A stretch of 64,000 nucleotides of DNA, taken from positions 1 through 64,000 of the forward strand of contig QHTT01000091.1 of the NCBI GenBank assembly GCA_003220935.1, written 5' to 3'. This DNA is from Gemmatimonadota bacterium (GTDB lineage Bacteria; Gemmatimonadota; Gemmatimonadetes; Gemmatimonadales; GWC2-71-9). Both the position numbers and the translations under genes were made by a program. Below, in pieces: positions 19,626 through 28,839 of this stretch; position 1 is the stretch's first letter; each line of letters opens with the position of its first letter. The notes under the pieces were generated by a model that worked only from the letters and a program-made list of their open reading frames with translations, ran no database searches and was not told the DNA's origin.

Positions 19626-21904
19626 GGCGGGGAATTGTAATAGCGGCCGCCGACCCGAGGCAACCGACCCGCCCGGCCACCAGTTCCAGCGGCCCGCCAG
19701 ACGCAACAACGCCGGGCCGATGGCGAGCCGCACCACCGTGGCGTCGAGCAGCACGGCGACCGCGAGTGCGAAGCCGAGCATCTTGATGAGCAGAAAGTCC
19801 CCGAGGGTGAAAGCGGCGAACACCACGATCATGATGGCCGCCGCGCTCGTGATCACGCCGGCTGTGCGCGCGAGCCCTTCCGCCAGTGCGTCACCTTCGG
19901 CCAGACCGGCCCGGCGGGCCTCTGCCACCCGCGCGACGAGAAAGACCTCGTAGTCCATGCTCAAGCCGAACACCGTACAGAACACGAGAATCGGCACCAC
20001 CGGGAACACGCCGGACAAAGGCCCCGACAGCCCGAACAGTCGCGCGCCGAAGCCGTCCTGGAACACGAGCACGACGGCGCCGAATGCGGCGGCGACGGAG
20101 ACGAGGTTCAAGAGCACGGCCTTCACTGGGATGAGTACCGAGCCGAACCCCGCGCACAGTGCGACCAGCGTCCCCGCTACGACCAGAGCCACCACGCCAG
20201 GGAAGCGCCCGCCCACCGCGTCTTCATAGTCGGCGTTGAACGCCGGCAGCCCGCCGACGCGGACCGCGGTTCCGCGGAGCCCGGTCAAGGCGACCGCGTC
20301 GCGCGCGCGCAGCGCGCGCACCAGCTGGATGAGCTCGCCCGCGCTCGCGCTCTCTCGCGGCACGACGTCGAGCAGCGCCACGCGGCGGTCGTCGCTGATG
20401 AACGTGCGACGCACGTCCTGACGCAGGAACGCCAGCGCCGAGGGACGCCACTTCCCACCGGCGCTCGCGGGGAGCGAGCGCACGCGAGCGACCCGAGGGT
20501 CCGCCGCCAGCCCGTCGCTCAGCCGGCGCGTCGCCTCCCAGCCCTGCCGGCTTCCCGCCGTGACGCCGTCCGGCAACTCGAGGACGATGCGCACCGCCTG
20601 AATCACCGCGCCCCGCCCCATGCGCTGGAGATCGTGCACGGCACGCGCCGACTCCATGGCGGGCGGCAGCCAGTCTCCGCGCGGCAGGCCCGTGTCGAGG
20701 CGCGTCGCCTGCCACGCAAGCAACGCCACCGGCGCCCCGGCGAGCGCCAGCACCGTGCCAGGGCGCTGCGTCACCCACCGCCCCCACCGCCGCCAGCGCT
20801 CGGCCCGCGCGCGCCCGGGGCCGCGCGGCACGTGACCCAGGTCGACACGCGGGCCGAGCCACGCGAGGAGCCCCGGCAGCAATGTGGTCGCAAGCAGGAC
20901 CGACACCGTGACGACCACCAGCCCGCCGACTGCCACCGAGCGGAGCTCGTTCAACGGCACGAGCAACAGCGCCGCGAACCCGATCGAGACCGCCACACCC
21001 GAGAGAGCGATCGTGTGGCCGGCCTGTCGCGCCGCCACTTCCGCCGCTTGCGTGGCGCCCGCGCCGGCCGCGCGCGCCTCGCGGAACCGGCTCACCATGA
21101 GCAGCGCGTAGTCGATCCCCAACCCGAGGCCGAGCATGGTGACGACGTTCTGGAGCAGGATCGAGAGCGGCCAACGGGCGCTGATGATCACGGCGACGCC
21201 GAGCGTGAGCGAGATAGCGAGCATCCCCACCACCGTCGGGAGGAGCGCGGCCGCGACGGCGCCGAACGCCCACACGAGCAGCAGCAGCGTGAGCGGGAGG
21301 GTGCGCCGCTCGGCCCCGTGGGCCTGAGCAGCGCTGGTGCGGCGGAGGTCGAAGTTCAGGGCGACGTCGCCCGTCCAGCGCAGCGCCAGGCGCGCGTACT
21401 GCGGGGACAGCCGGACGGCCAGCGTGGTGGTCGCAGCCCGCAGGTCGGAGATGAGGGCATCGGCCGGTTGGCGCCTCGGATCGAGGCCGCAGACGACGAA
21501 GGTTCCGTCACCGGTCGACGCCTGGAACAGCGTGTCCTGGCCGTCAAGATAGGATAGGCACTGCGTGAGACCGGGCACCGTCCCCAGCCCCGCGACCACC
21601 TGCTCGAGCGCGGCTCGGCCATCCGGCGTACCGGGCCCCGGCACACCTGTGGCGACGAGCACCGCGAACTTGGCGAACGGCGACGCGAACCGCCGCACCA
21701 GCTCCTGCTCGACCATGGCCGATTCGCTGCCCCAATGCGAGCCGCGACGTCGAGTGTCCGCTCCACGCGCCCGGCGGCAGGCAGGAGGACGGCCCCTGCC
21801 GCGATCCACGCGACCGCGATCCAGCCCCGGCGCCGAACCACGGCGGCCGCAAGTCCCCCCTTGGAGCCAGCCACGCTTCCAGCGCCAGCAGGCGCGGCAA
21901 CCAT
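19626..21904 (-). CDS. MMPL/RND-superfamily lipid transporter, N-terminal frameshift
   Basis: GLGLGIDYALLMVSRFREAR, FGLSMDYEVFLVARVAEARR, FTLGDFLLIKMLGFALAVAVLLDATVVRLAIGPALL; TM1 lies in another frame (MVAAPAGAGSVAGSKGG...WIAVAWIAAGAVLLPAAGRVERTLDVAARI). Confidence 0.8.
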
Positions 21905-21912
21905 GGGATACC

Positions 21913-23091
21913 TCAGACGAGCGCAATCTCGTAGTGGAGTGGCCGCCGGTCGAGCGGCGCTCCCGCATACCGCCCCGCCGGCGTCGTCACGTAGGCGTGA
22001 ACGTCGGTCGGCTGCGCGAGTAGGCCCGTGAGCGCTTCGGCCAGCGGGTCCCGCGTGTCGAGCCCGATGGTGAAGAAGGCATACCCCCTGCCTCGCAGCG
22101 CGTCGTAGGCGTGGAGCAGGAGCGCGCGCAACACGACGGGGTCCTCGGCGCACACGTGGACCGCGGTGACGTAGCGCAGCGGGGACCCCGCCACTGGGAG
22201 TGACGCCGCGCCGCACAGCGGCGCCACACCGTTGAAGAGCGAGCGGACCGCGCGGGCGCGGCGGGAGTAGCGCAGCACGCGGAGCTGCTTGAACGCAGCT
22301 TGGTCCCAGAGGCCCAAGAACCCCGCCAGGCGACCGTCTCGCCGTCGCGCCAGCCGATAGCAGTCGAGCGCGAGCCCCGGCGCGGCCTGGATCCAGCCCG
22401 CCAGGGAGTCGGGCGTGTAGACCGGAGCGAAGTTTCTAGCGGGCGAGAGGCGGCGCCACAGCGCGGCCATCTCTCCCAGGTCCCGGAGGTCTCCCGTCGC
22501 CACGTCGAGCTCGGGCCGCTGGCGCCGGCGCCACAGCAGCGGGACCGCGTGAGACCGGATGGTCGCGAAGCGCGCCAGCGCCGGAAGCCCGCGCGGTCCC
22601 GCCGCGCGCCGCTCCATCGCGCGATTGCCCGCGAGTACCGTGAGGAGGGTCGGGACGTCCGGGCCGCCGGTCGCGAGCGCCACGTCGCGTGCGTAGCGAG
22701 TCAACGCATCCGCCACGGCGCCGCCGCGGTGCGCAGGATGCACCTTGAGGTCGCCGACATAAATCGTCCGTACCGGGGCGCCGTCGAGATGGGCGCGTCG
22801 CTCGCTCACGGTGATGCAGCCCACCGGAGCCCCCGCCGGGCCGTCCACGACGCCGCAGCGCCACGAGCCCCCTTCCAGGCGATTGAGAGCGAAGAAATCA
22901 GGTGTGCGGTCCACACACAGCGTGAAGTCGCCAACCATCGGGCACGCGGTCGCGAGGTCGAGGAGCGCAGCCTGGTCGGCCGGAGCGGCGTCGCGAGCGA
23001 CGGGTGTGGAAACCTCCAACGGAGGCGGGCCGTGCCGAGCCCACGCTTCCGGGTGGAACCTCGGGGGTTCGAGCTCCCTCACCCTGCTCAC
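21913..23091 (-). CDS. GNAT-family acetyltransferase-like protein
   Basis: TIYVGDLKVHPAHRGGAVADALTRYARDVA; GTGA overlap. Confidence 0.6.
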   Translation of the reverse strand: MSRVRELEPPRFHPEAWARHGPPPLEVSTPVARDAAPADQAALLDLATACPMVGDFTLCVDRTPDFFALNRLEGGSWRCGVVDGPAGAPVGCITVSERRAHLDGAPVRTIYVGDLKVHPAHRGGAVADALTRYARDVALATGGPDVPTLLTVLAGNRAMERRAAGPRGLPALARFATIRSHAVPLLWRRRQRPELDVATGDLRDLGEMAALWRRLSPARNFAPVYTPDSLAGWIQAAPGLALDCYRLARRRDGRLAGFLGLWDQAAFKQLRVLRYSRRARAVRSLFNGVAPLCGAASLPVAGSPLRYVTAVHVCAEDPVVLRALLLHAYDALRGRGYAFFTIGLDTRDPLAEALTGLLAQPTDVHAYVTTPAGRYAGAPLDRRPLHYEIALV

Positions 23092-24236
23092 GTCACCCCC
23101 TTCTCGACCCGGCAGATCGCGAAGCGTCGCTGCACCAAGCTCCGGTCGCCGCGGCTCAGCGTCGCTCCCCACTGCCGGTCCTCGACGACGACGTCGCGCC
23201 AGCGGGCTGGCACTTCCGTCCAGCCGACGAAGTTGCGGAAGCAGACGCGGGCACCCGGCGCCGCCGTCCGGACGATCTCAGCGAAGAGCTGCTCCACGTC
23301 GCCGGCGCTGAGCCACTCGCAGATGTTCGACAGTGCGAACCCGGTCACGCTGGCATCGGGCTGGGTTCGCAGGAAAGCCGTGTAACTCCCATCCACCAGG
23401 GTCAACCGTTCCGCCACCACCGCCAGGCTCGTCGCTCCGTCCGCCGTGAGATAGGGCGGCCGCGCGCCCCCCGGCGGATACCAGCCCGTCAGCGCGACGT
23501 GCAGGAAGTAGTTGTCGGCGACGGGCAGGTCCGTCAGCGCATGCTGGGCGGCGCGCAGGAAGTGCCCGGAGAAGCTCGGGTTCTCCACGTGCTCGAAGAA
23601 CGCCGGGTCGTGGCTCCGGCGGAATGCCCAGCGGTTGAGCAAGACCTTGAATAGCGCGCGCCAGCGCCATGTATTCCACTCGCGCTCGTAGAAAGCGCGC
23701 TGCTCCGCGACCGAGCGGCAGGCGAGCAGCCGGCGCACGCGCCGTTCAGGGTGGACGAGCATCTTGATCGCGCGTACGACGAGCGCGAGGAACCGCTCGC
23801 TCGCACCGGTATGGAGCACGCCGCGCGCCAGATCGCCCGGTCGGGCGTCCCAGTGGGCCCGCGCCGCTGATGAGAGCGCGTCGCGCAGGCGCGCGTACGT
23901 GGCGAGGCGGGACGCTGGCGCGGCGCCGCCCCCGCCCAAGAACCCCACCGCGAGCGGGCCGCCCAAGCGGCTCGCCGCGACGAGCTTCAGCTCCACCAGA
24001 TGGTTCTGCGTCGCGTTCAGGTCCACCGCGACGACCTCCCCCGCGCCCGCTGCGAGCAGCGACAACGCGGTGCACCCGCCCGAGCTGACCACCACCAGGC
24101 GCTGCTGCGCCGCGGGGGCGAGCGTTTCCAGCTCGAGCAGCGGATCCTCGTGTACCTGGGCAAAGAACAGCCGATCGTGGCGGGCGTCCGGCAACGTGGT
24201 GCGGCTCGGGCGCGCGGCGATCCCGGCGCCGCTCAC
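23088..24236 (-). CDS. DUF3419 family, BtaA-like (SAM 3-amino-3-carboxypropyl transferase family)
   Basis: VVSSGGCTALSLLAAGAGEVVAVDLNATQNHLVELKLVA; HVENPSFSGHFL; LSNICEWL; GTGA overlap. Confidence 0.75.
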   Translation of the reverse strand: MSGAGIAARPSRTTLPDARHDRLFFAQVHEDPLLELETLAPAAQQRLVVVSSGGCTALSLLAAGAGEVVAVDLNATQNHLVELKLVAASRLGGPLAVGFLGGGGAAPASRLATYARLRDALSSAARAHWDARPGDLARGVLHTGASERFLALVVRAIKMLVHPERRVRRLLACRSVAEQRAFYEREWNTWRWRALFKVLLNRWAFRRSHDPAFFEHVENPSFSGHFLRAAQHALTDLPVADNYFLHVALTGWYPPGGARPPYLTADGATSLAVVAERLTLVDGSYTAFLRTQPDASVTGFALSNICEWLSAGDVEQLFAEIVRTAAPGARVCFRNFVGWTEVPARWRDVVVEDRQWGATLSRGDRSLVQRRFAICRVEKGVT

Positions 24237-24973
24237 GCGGTCCTCCGCACTGCGAGACCGCTCTTGAGGTAGTCCACGAAACGCACTCCACAGAGCCGCT
24301 CGATGCGCTTGGCGAACGTGCGGATGGCGAGCGGGTCGCCCGGCAGAGCCACCGGGACGGCGCCGATCGCTTCGGCGCCGAAGTGCCGGAAGTGGGCGGC
24401 CGCGTCCAGCACGCCCCCGATCACTGCAGGGTCGGTCGCGATGCGCTTGGCGATCAGGTCGGAGGCGTTCTGCGCGTGGCGCACCTCGTCCGCCGCGATG
24501 TAGTGGAGCAAGGCGATCAGCACGGGCTCCACCGCTTGCTCCGCCAGGCGGCGGAAGAAGTAGGCGGCCAGGTGCTCGGAGAGCATGAACTCGACCAGCC
24601 GGCCGATCAGGCCGTCGCTCGCCACATCCACCGCGGCGCCGGCCCGGCGCATCTCCACGATCTCCGCGTCCGTGATCGCGGGCTCGTGCCCGACCGCGTC
24701 GAGGTACAGGCGCAGGGCGTGGAAATGCTTGAAGCCCTCGTACAGCTCGAGCGAGAACACCGCGGACCCATCCACATCGTCCCACATGAGTCTGAGCAGG
24801 CGCGCGAGGTTGACTGGGTGGAAGGCCTCGATCAACGCGGCGTCCCGGAGCCCCACGAGAATCCCGGGCCGGGCGCGCGCGCGCGCCCGGTCGATGTCTC
24901 GCCAGCGGATGTCCCGCTCGACCGACCAGCCGCCCCGAGTCGCGGCCGCCGCCTGCCGCTCGTACAGGCGCAC
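24233..24973 (-). CDS. Ferritin-like / di-iron oxygenase-like protein
   Basis: ELYEGFKHFHALRLYLDAVG and ALLHYIAADEVRHAQNASDLI, resembling ExxH helix pairs. Confidence 0.55.
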   Translation of the reverse strand: MRLYERQAAAATRGGWSVERDIRWRDIDRARARARPGILVGLRDAALIEAFHPVNLARLLRLMWDDVDGSAVFSLELYEGFKHFHALRLYLDAVGHEPAITDAEIVEMRRAGAAVDVASDGLIGRLVEFMLSEHLAAYFFRRLAEQAVEPVLIALLHYIAADEVRHAQNASDLIAKRIATDPAVIGGVLDAAAHFRHFGAEAIGAVPVALPGDPLAIRTFAKRIERLCGVRFVDYLKSGLAVRRTA

Positions 24974-24974
24974 G

Positions 24975-25785
24975 TCAGGTCGCCTCCGCGAGCGCGCCCG
25001 CCCGGTTGAGCGCCGCCCATCCGGCAGCATCCGGGCCGTGCGCCACGAGAAACGCCAGCAGCCACCGCTCGACGCCGAACGCTACGCACGCGGACGCCGC
25101 GGGCGCGCCGGTCGCGAGCCGGATGGCGAACGCTTCGCCGAAGAACGTCTCGTGATTGTTGAACGACGCGGCCGCCGATCCTCGAGACCTCCCGAGGGGC
25201 AGGATGAGCTCGTGCTTGAGCGCTTTCAGCTGCTGCAGCACCGCCTTGCCCCGCGCCGTGGGCGCGAAGCCGCTCGCCCAGGCAGACGATCTCGCGCATC
25301 GTGAACGCCCAGTTCCGCTCGAGCGCGCTGAGCCGCGTACCCTCGTGCCGCCAGCAGGTACCCTGCGCCGTTACGAGCGCCGGGTGCGAGATGGTGCGAC
25401 CCGCGAGCCGCTCGTAGATGTGGTAGCACACGGCGGGCGCGAGCGCGGCGTCGGCGGTTCCGAGCGCACGCCGCGCTGCGGCGGCCGGATCGGGGTCCGT
25501 CGCAATCCACTCGAGCACGTCGCTGTCTTCGGACAGGTGCGCGACGGCGGTGAGCCACTGGGGAAACGACGCGAAGTAGCCGGCCCGAGCGAGCGTCGCC
25601 AGGTCGATCCCCGGCGGCACCTGCCAGTCGTCGGCCGTCTCGGTCGCGCTGAGGCGCGCGAGGGCCTGCTCCAGTGCCCGGTACAGGGCGAGGACCTCTC
25701 CGCGCATCCCGACCAGCCCGGGTGCGGCCTCCCACAGTTCGCCGCGCGCGGCGAGCGTCTGCACCACGGCTTCAGGCCGCCACAT
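24975..25785 (-). CDS. Class II aaRS-like amino acid:[carrier protein] ligase-like protein, one internal frameshift
   Basis: AQGTCWRHEGTRLSALERNWAFTMREIVCLG (motif 2-like) in frame 1; GKAVLQQLKALKHELILPLG...ACVAFGVERWLLAFLVAHG (motif 3-like) in frame 2; shift near 25285. Confidence 0.65.
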
Positions 25786-26044
25786 CGTCTTCCTCCCCGA
25801 CGAACACGTCGGCGATGCGCTCCACAGTTCGGAAGTTGTCCATCCGGATCCGCACGTCGGGGATCGGGCAGCCGATCGCGAGCTCGACCCACGCGATGAG
25901 CTCGAGGATGCGGATCGAATTGATCAAGCCGTCTGCAAACAGCGGCGTGTGCGGCGTGATGACGGCTCCCGCCGGCGCCAACGTCCGGGTGAGCCACGCG
26001 ACCATGTCGGTCACGAAACGCTGACGACCGCCGTGCGCGGTCAC
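25772..26044 (-). CDS. Acyl/aminoacyl carrier protein
   Basis: About 90 aa; TPLFADGLINSIRILELIAWVE with candidate phosphopantetheine Ser; overlaps aaRS-like start; GTGA overlap upstream. Confidence 0.75.
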   Translation of the reverse strand: MTAHGGRQRFVTDMVAWLTRTLAPAGAVITPHTPLFADGLINSIRILELIAWVELAIGCPIPDVRIRMDNFRTVERIADVFVGEEDDVAA

Positions 26045-27147
26045 GCGGCAACGCCTTTCACAGCCTCGCACCAGCCGACGGAAACCAGGTGCTCGAGCAT
26101 CCGCGCCCAATACGTCCGGACGGCGGGGGCCGGCCCGCCCAGGGCGGCGTCCGCGGCACGCGTGTCGAACGCTTTCGGCAGCGCGAGTTGCGGGGCGAAG
26201 TAGGACAGGGCTCGCACCGCCTGCCGCAGTTTCGAGTCCCCGGTTTCCTCGACGGCCAGCTCAAAGCGGTGATACGTGGCAATGTCGGTGAGCACGGGTC
26301 GCGGGATCCCGCGGCGGCGCCACTCGGGCCGCCGCGACCACGCCCGCCAGGTCACATCGAGCAGCTCGTCGACCGGCAGCGCCCCCGACCCGGCGCACAA
26401 CTGCAGCGTCCGGCCCGCCAGATCCTGGCGCAGCGCCAGGACGGCGATCGCGGCGGCGACGTAGTCCCGCGGCACGACGTCGATCGCGCTGGTGGCAGCC
26501 GCCGGCAGCATCGGGGCGAGACTGTCGTGCAACAGGCGCAGACCGAGGTGCACGGCGTTGTACTGCGTGACTCCACCGGCCGCCGAATCGCACACGATGG
26601 TGCTCGGACGGAAGATCACCCAGTCCCGTCCGCTCGCGCGCACCAGCCACTCGGCCTCGTGCTTCGACTGCTCGTACGCGTTGACCCAGCCGGCGTCGCC
26701 ACGTTCCTCGCCCTCAAGGATCCGGCCCACCCGGCGACCGGCCACGAACGCGGTGCTCACGTGGGCAAACCGCCGCAACCTCGGCCAGCCCGCCGCGACG
26801 TCGAGCAGATGCCGAACGCCCGCCACGTTGACGGCGCGCGCGACGGCGAGCGGGCGCGAGAACACGACGTCGGCCGCGGCGTGGACCACCGCCGTGATTT
26901 CGCGGGCCAGGGGGACACGTGTGTCTGCCGAGAGGCCGAGGCCAGGCCGCGTGACGTCCCCTACCACGGCCCCGACCCGACCTGCCGGGAGCGCCAGTCG
27001 GGTGCTCACCTGCTCCCACCGCCCCGCGTCGCGCACCAGCACGACGGCGCGGAGCGCGGGGTCGGCCGCGAGCATGCGGCGCAGGACGTCGCCGCCCACG
27101 AGCCCCGTCGCCCCGGTGAAGAACACGACCTCATGCGGAACGCTCAT
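26041..27147 (-). CDS. Thioester reductase-like SDR (NAD_binding_4 type)
   Basis: VVFFTGATGLVGGDVLRRML, AVVHAAADVVFSRPL, NAYEQSKHEAEWLV, VIFRPSTIV. Confidence 0.75.
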   Translation of the reverse strand: MSVPHEVVFFTGATGLVGGDVLRRMLAADPALRAVVLVRDAGRWEQVSTRLALPAGRVGAVVGDVTRPGLGLSADTRVPLAREITAVVHAAADVVFSRPLAVARAVNVAGVRHLLDVAAGWPRLRRFAHVSTAFVAGRRVGRILEGEERGDAGWVNAYEQSKHEAEWLVRASGRDWVIFRPSTIVCDSAAGGVTQYNAVHLGLRLLHDSLAPMLPAAATSAIDVVPRDYVAAAIAVLALRQDLAGRTLQLCAGSGALPVDELLDVTWRAWSRRPEWRRRGIPRPVLTDIATYHRFELAVEETGDSKLRQAVRALSYFAPQLALPKAFDTRAADAALGGPAPAVRTYWARMLEHLVSVGWCEAVKGVAA

Positions 27148-27148
27148 C

Positions 27149-28114
27149 TCAGGCCTCCACCGCGAGCGCCGTCCAGTGGGCGCCGTACCCGTAACTGAAG
27201 AGGATCAGCTTCTGGCCCGGCCGGACAGCGCCGCCGTCCAGGGCGTCCCGCAGATTGATGAAGTTGTCGCCAGCGAGGCTGTGGCCGTAGCGCGCGATAT
27301 TGTCCGTCCACAGCCGCGTGTTGGGCAGCGCCAGCAGCGATAGCAGCAGCTCCCAGCTGCGCAGGCTAACGTTGTGCGGAATGATCCAGTCCACGTCGGC
27401 GGCATTCCATCCGGCGGCGGCGATGACACGCTCGATCACGTGCTTGCTGGTCGGGAAGTACGACGCGACGATCTCGTTTTTGAGCGCGTCGCCGTCCCAG
27501 TAGTAGCCCTTGGTGACGTGCACCGATGCCGCGATGCAGTTGCGCAGGGCCACTCGCTCGACGAGGACCGCGCACGCCGCGTCCGACGTGCAGTTGAACA
27601 CCGCCTCTCGGCCAGCCGCCGCCGGGAAGAACTCCGCGTGCACACACAGGACGCGCTCGATGCCCTCCGTCACACACAGCGAGCGCGCCACTCGCAGCGC
27701 GCCGAACAGCGTGCTGCAGGCGAGCTGGTCGATGCCCAGCACCGACGCGTTGAGGAGCCCGAGCTCGAACTGGAGCAGCGTGCCGGGATACTGGAACCGC
27801 GCGGTGCTCGACAGTGCAGCGCCGTTCCACGGCTGCGCGGCGGGGGTGAGCGACAGCGTCCCCGGCGGCCCCGAATAGATGACCAGGTCGATGCTCGCCG
27901 CGTCGACGGCCTGCTCTTCCAGCAGCCGGGCGGCCGCCCGGTAGGCGAGCTCGTACGGGCTCTCGGCCACCGCGATGTGGACGCGGCCGAACCCGAAATT
28001 CTCGAGCACCTCGGGATCGGTTTGGAGCTGCCCCGCGGCCCCAAGCTCGCGCACGGAGCGGGAGCAAGCGGGCAGCGCGTACGCGATCGCCGTGATCCCG
28101 GGACGCCCAGTCAT
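27149..28114 (-). CDS. Beta-ketoacyl-ACP synthase III-like condensing enzyme
   Basis: Cys-His-Asn triad: DQLACSTLFGALR, WIIPHNVSLRSW, HSLAGDNFINLRDAL. Confidence 0.85.
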   Translation of the reverse strand: MTGRPGITAIAYALPACSRSVRELGAAGQLQTDPEVLENFGFGRVHIAVAESPYELAYRAAARLLEEQAVDAASIDLVIYSGPPGTLSLTPAAQPWNGAALSSTARFQYPGTLLQFELGLLNASVLGIDQLACSTLFGALRVARSLCVTEGIERVLCVHAEFFPAAAGREAVFNCTSDAACAVLVERVALRNCIAASVHVTKGYYWDGDALKNEIVASYFPTSKHVIERVIAAAGWNAADVDWIIPHNVSLRSWELLLSLLALPNTRLWTDNIARYGHSLAGDNFINLRDALDGGAVRPGQKLILFSYGYGAHWTALAVEA

Positions 28115-28839
28115 GCCTTCGTCTCCGGAACCCACACTAGCGCGAGCACATAGCCCGGCCACGGGCGCAGCACCGTCGCTCGAGCCGGACGGACAGCGCC
28201 CCACAGCCTGACCGCACGGATCCGGCCGAGCGCGTCGCCGCGCAATTCGAGCGCCGTGAATGGCAGCGCGTCGTCGCAGCGCAGCGCCTTCCACGCCGCT
28301 TCCTTCAGCGTCCACAGGTCGGTGAGGCTGTAGCGGCGCGCGAGCTGCTGCTCCGCGACGCTCAGGTAGTAGCCCGCGTGAGCCGCTTGCACCTGGTCGG
28401 CAAGCTCGAGGTCAATTCCCAGGCCCCCTGGGTCGGACGTGGCCGCAGCGGCAGCGCGGCCCGAGCGATGGGAGACCGACAGCGTGAGGGCGGCGCTGCG
28501 CCGCGAGCCGTCGTCGCCACGCAGGACGAGCTGCGGCGCACCACCGCTCACCGGCACGAGCTCGATGCGGGTGGGATCGTCGAGCCCGAGTGCTCGCGCC
28601 ACCGCGCGTTTCGCCGCGATCCGGCCGGCGCGCCAGTCGGGGCGCCGCTCGGGCCATGGCAGGGCGGCGCATGCCTGCCGCTCTGAGTCGCTCAACCAGC
28701 GGTCGGCGGCGGGCCGATCCACGGCTACGGCATAGTGACGGTGCACCGAGGCTCCCCTTGGGGACACACCGAGCCTACCGGCGGCACCCCAAGACGTGGT
28801 CAAGCGACGACGCCACAGCGGGTTAGGGAAGGTCTGCAT
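28111..28839 (-). CDS. 4'-phosphopantetheinyl transferase (Sfp-type); start may be GTG at 28746
   Basis: RIAAKRAVARALG, LGIDLELAD, WTLKEAAWKALR; N-terminal extension falls in the palindromic element. Confidence 0.85.
   Translation of the reverse strand: MQTFPNPLWRRRLTTSWGAAGRLGVSPRGASVHRHYAVAVDRPAADRWLSDSERQACAALPWPERRPDWRAGRIAAKRAVARALGLDDPTRIELVPVSGGAPQLVLRGDDGSRRSAALTLSVSHRSGRAAAAATSDPGGLGIDLELADQVQAAHAGYYLSVAEQQLARRYSLTDLWTLKEAAWKALRCDDALPFTALELRGDALGRIRAVRLWGAVRPARATVLRPWPGYVLALVWVPETKA

Noticed and set aside
20634-21557. 307-aa plus-strand ORF opposite MMPL
   Set aside because: Antisense to a strongly recognisable MMPL transporter; charged low-complexity translation.
10986-28839. Cluster considered as a standard PKS/NRPS
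   Set aside because: No modular KS-AT, adenylation or condensation domains; only discrete KAS III-like, ACP and aaRS-like proteins.
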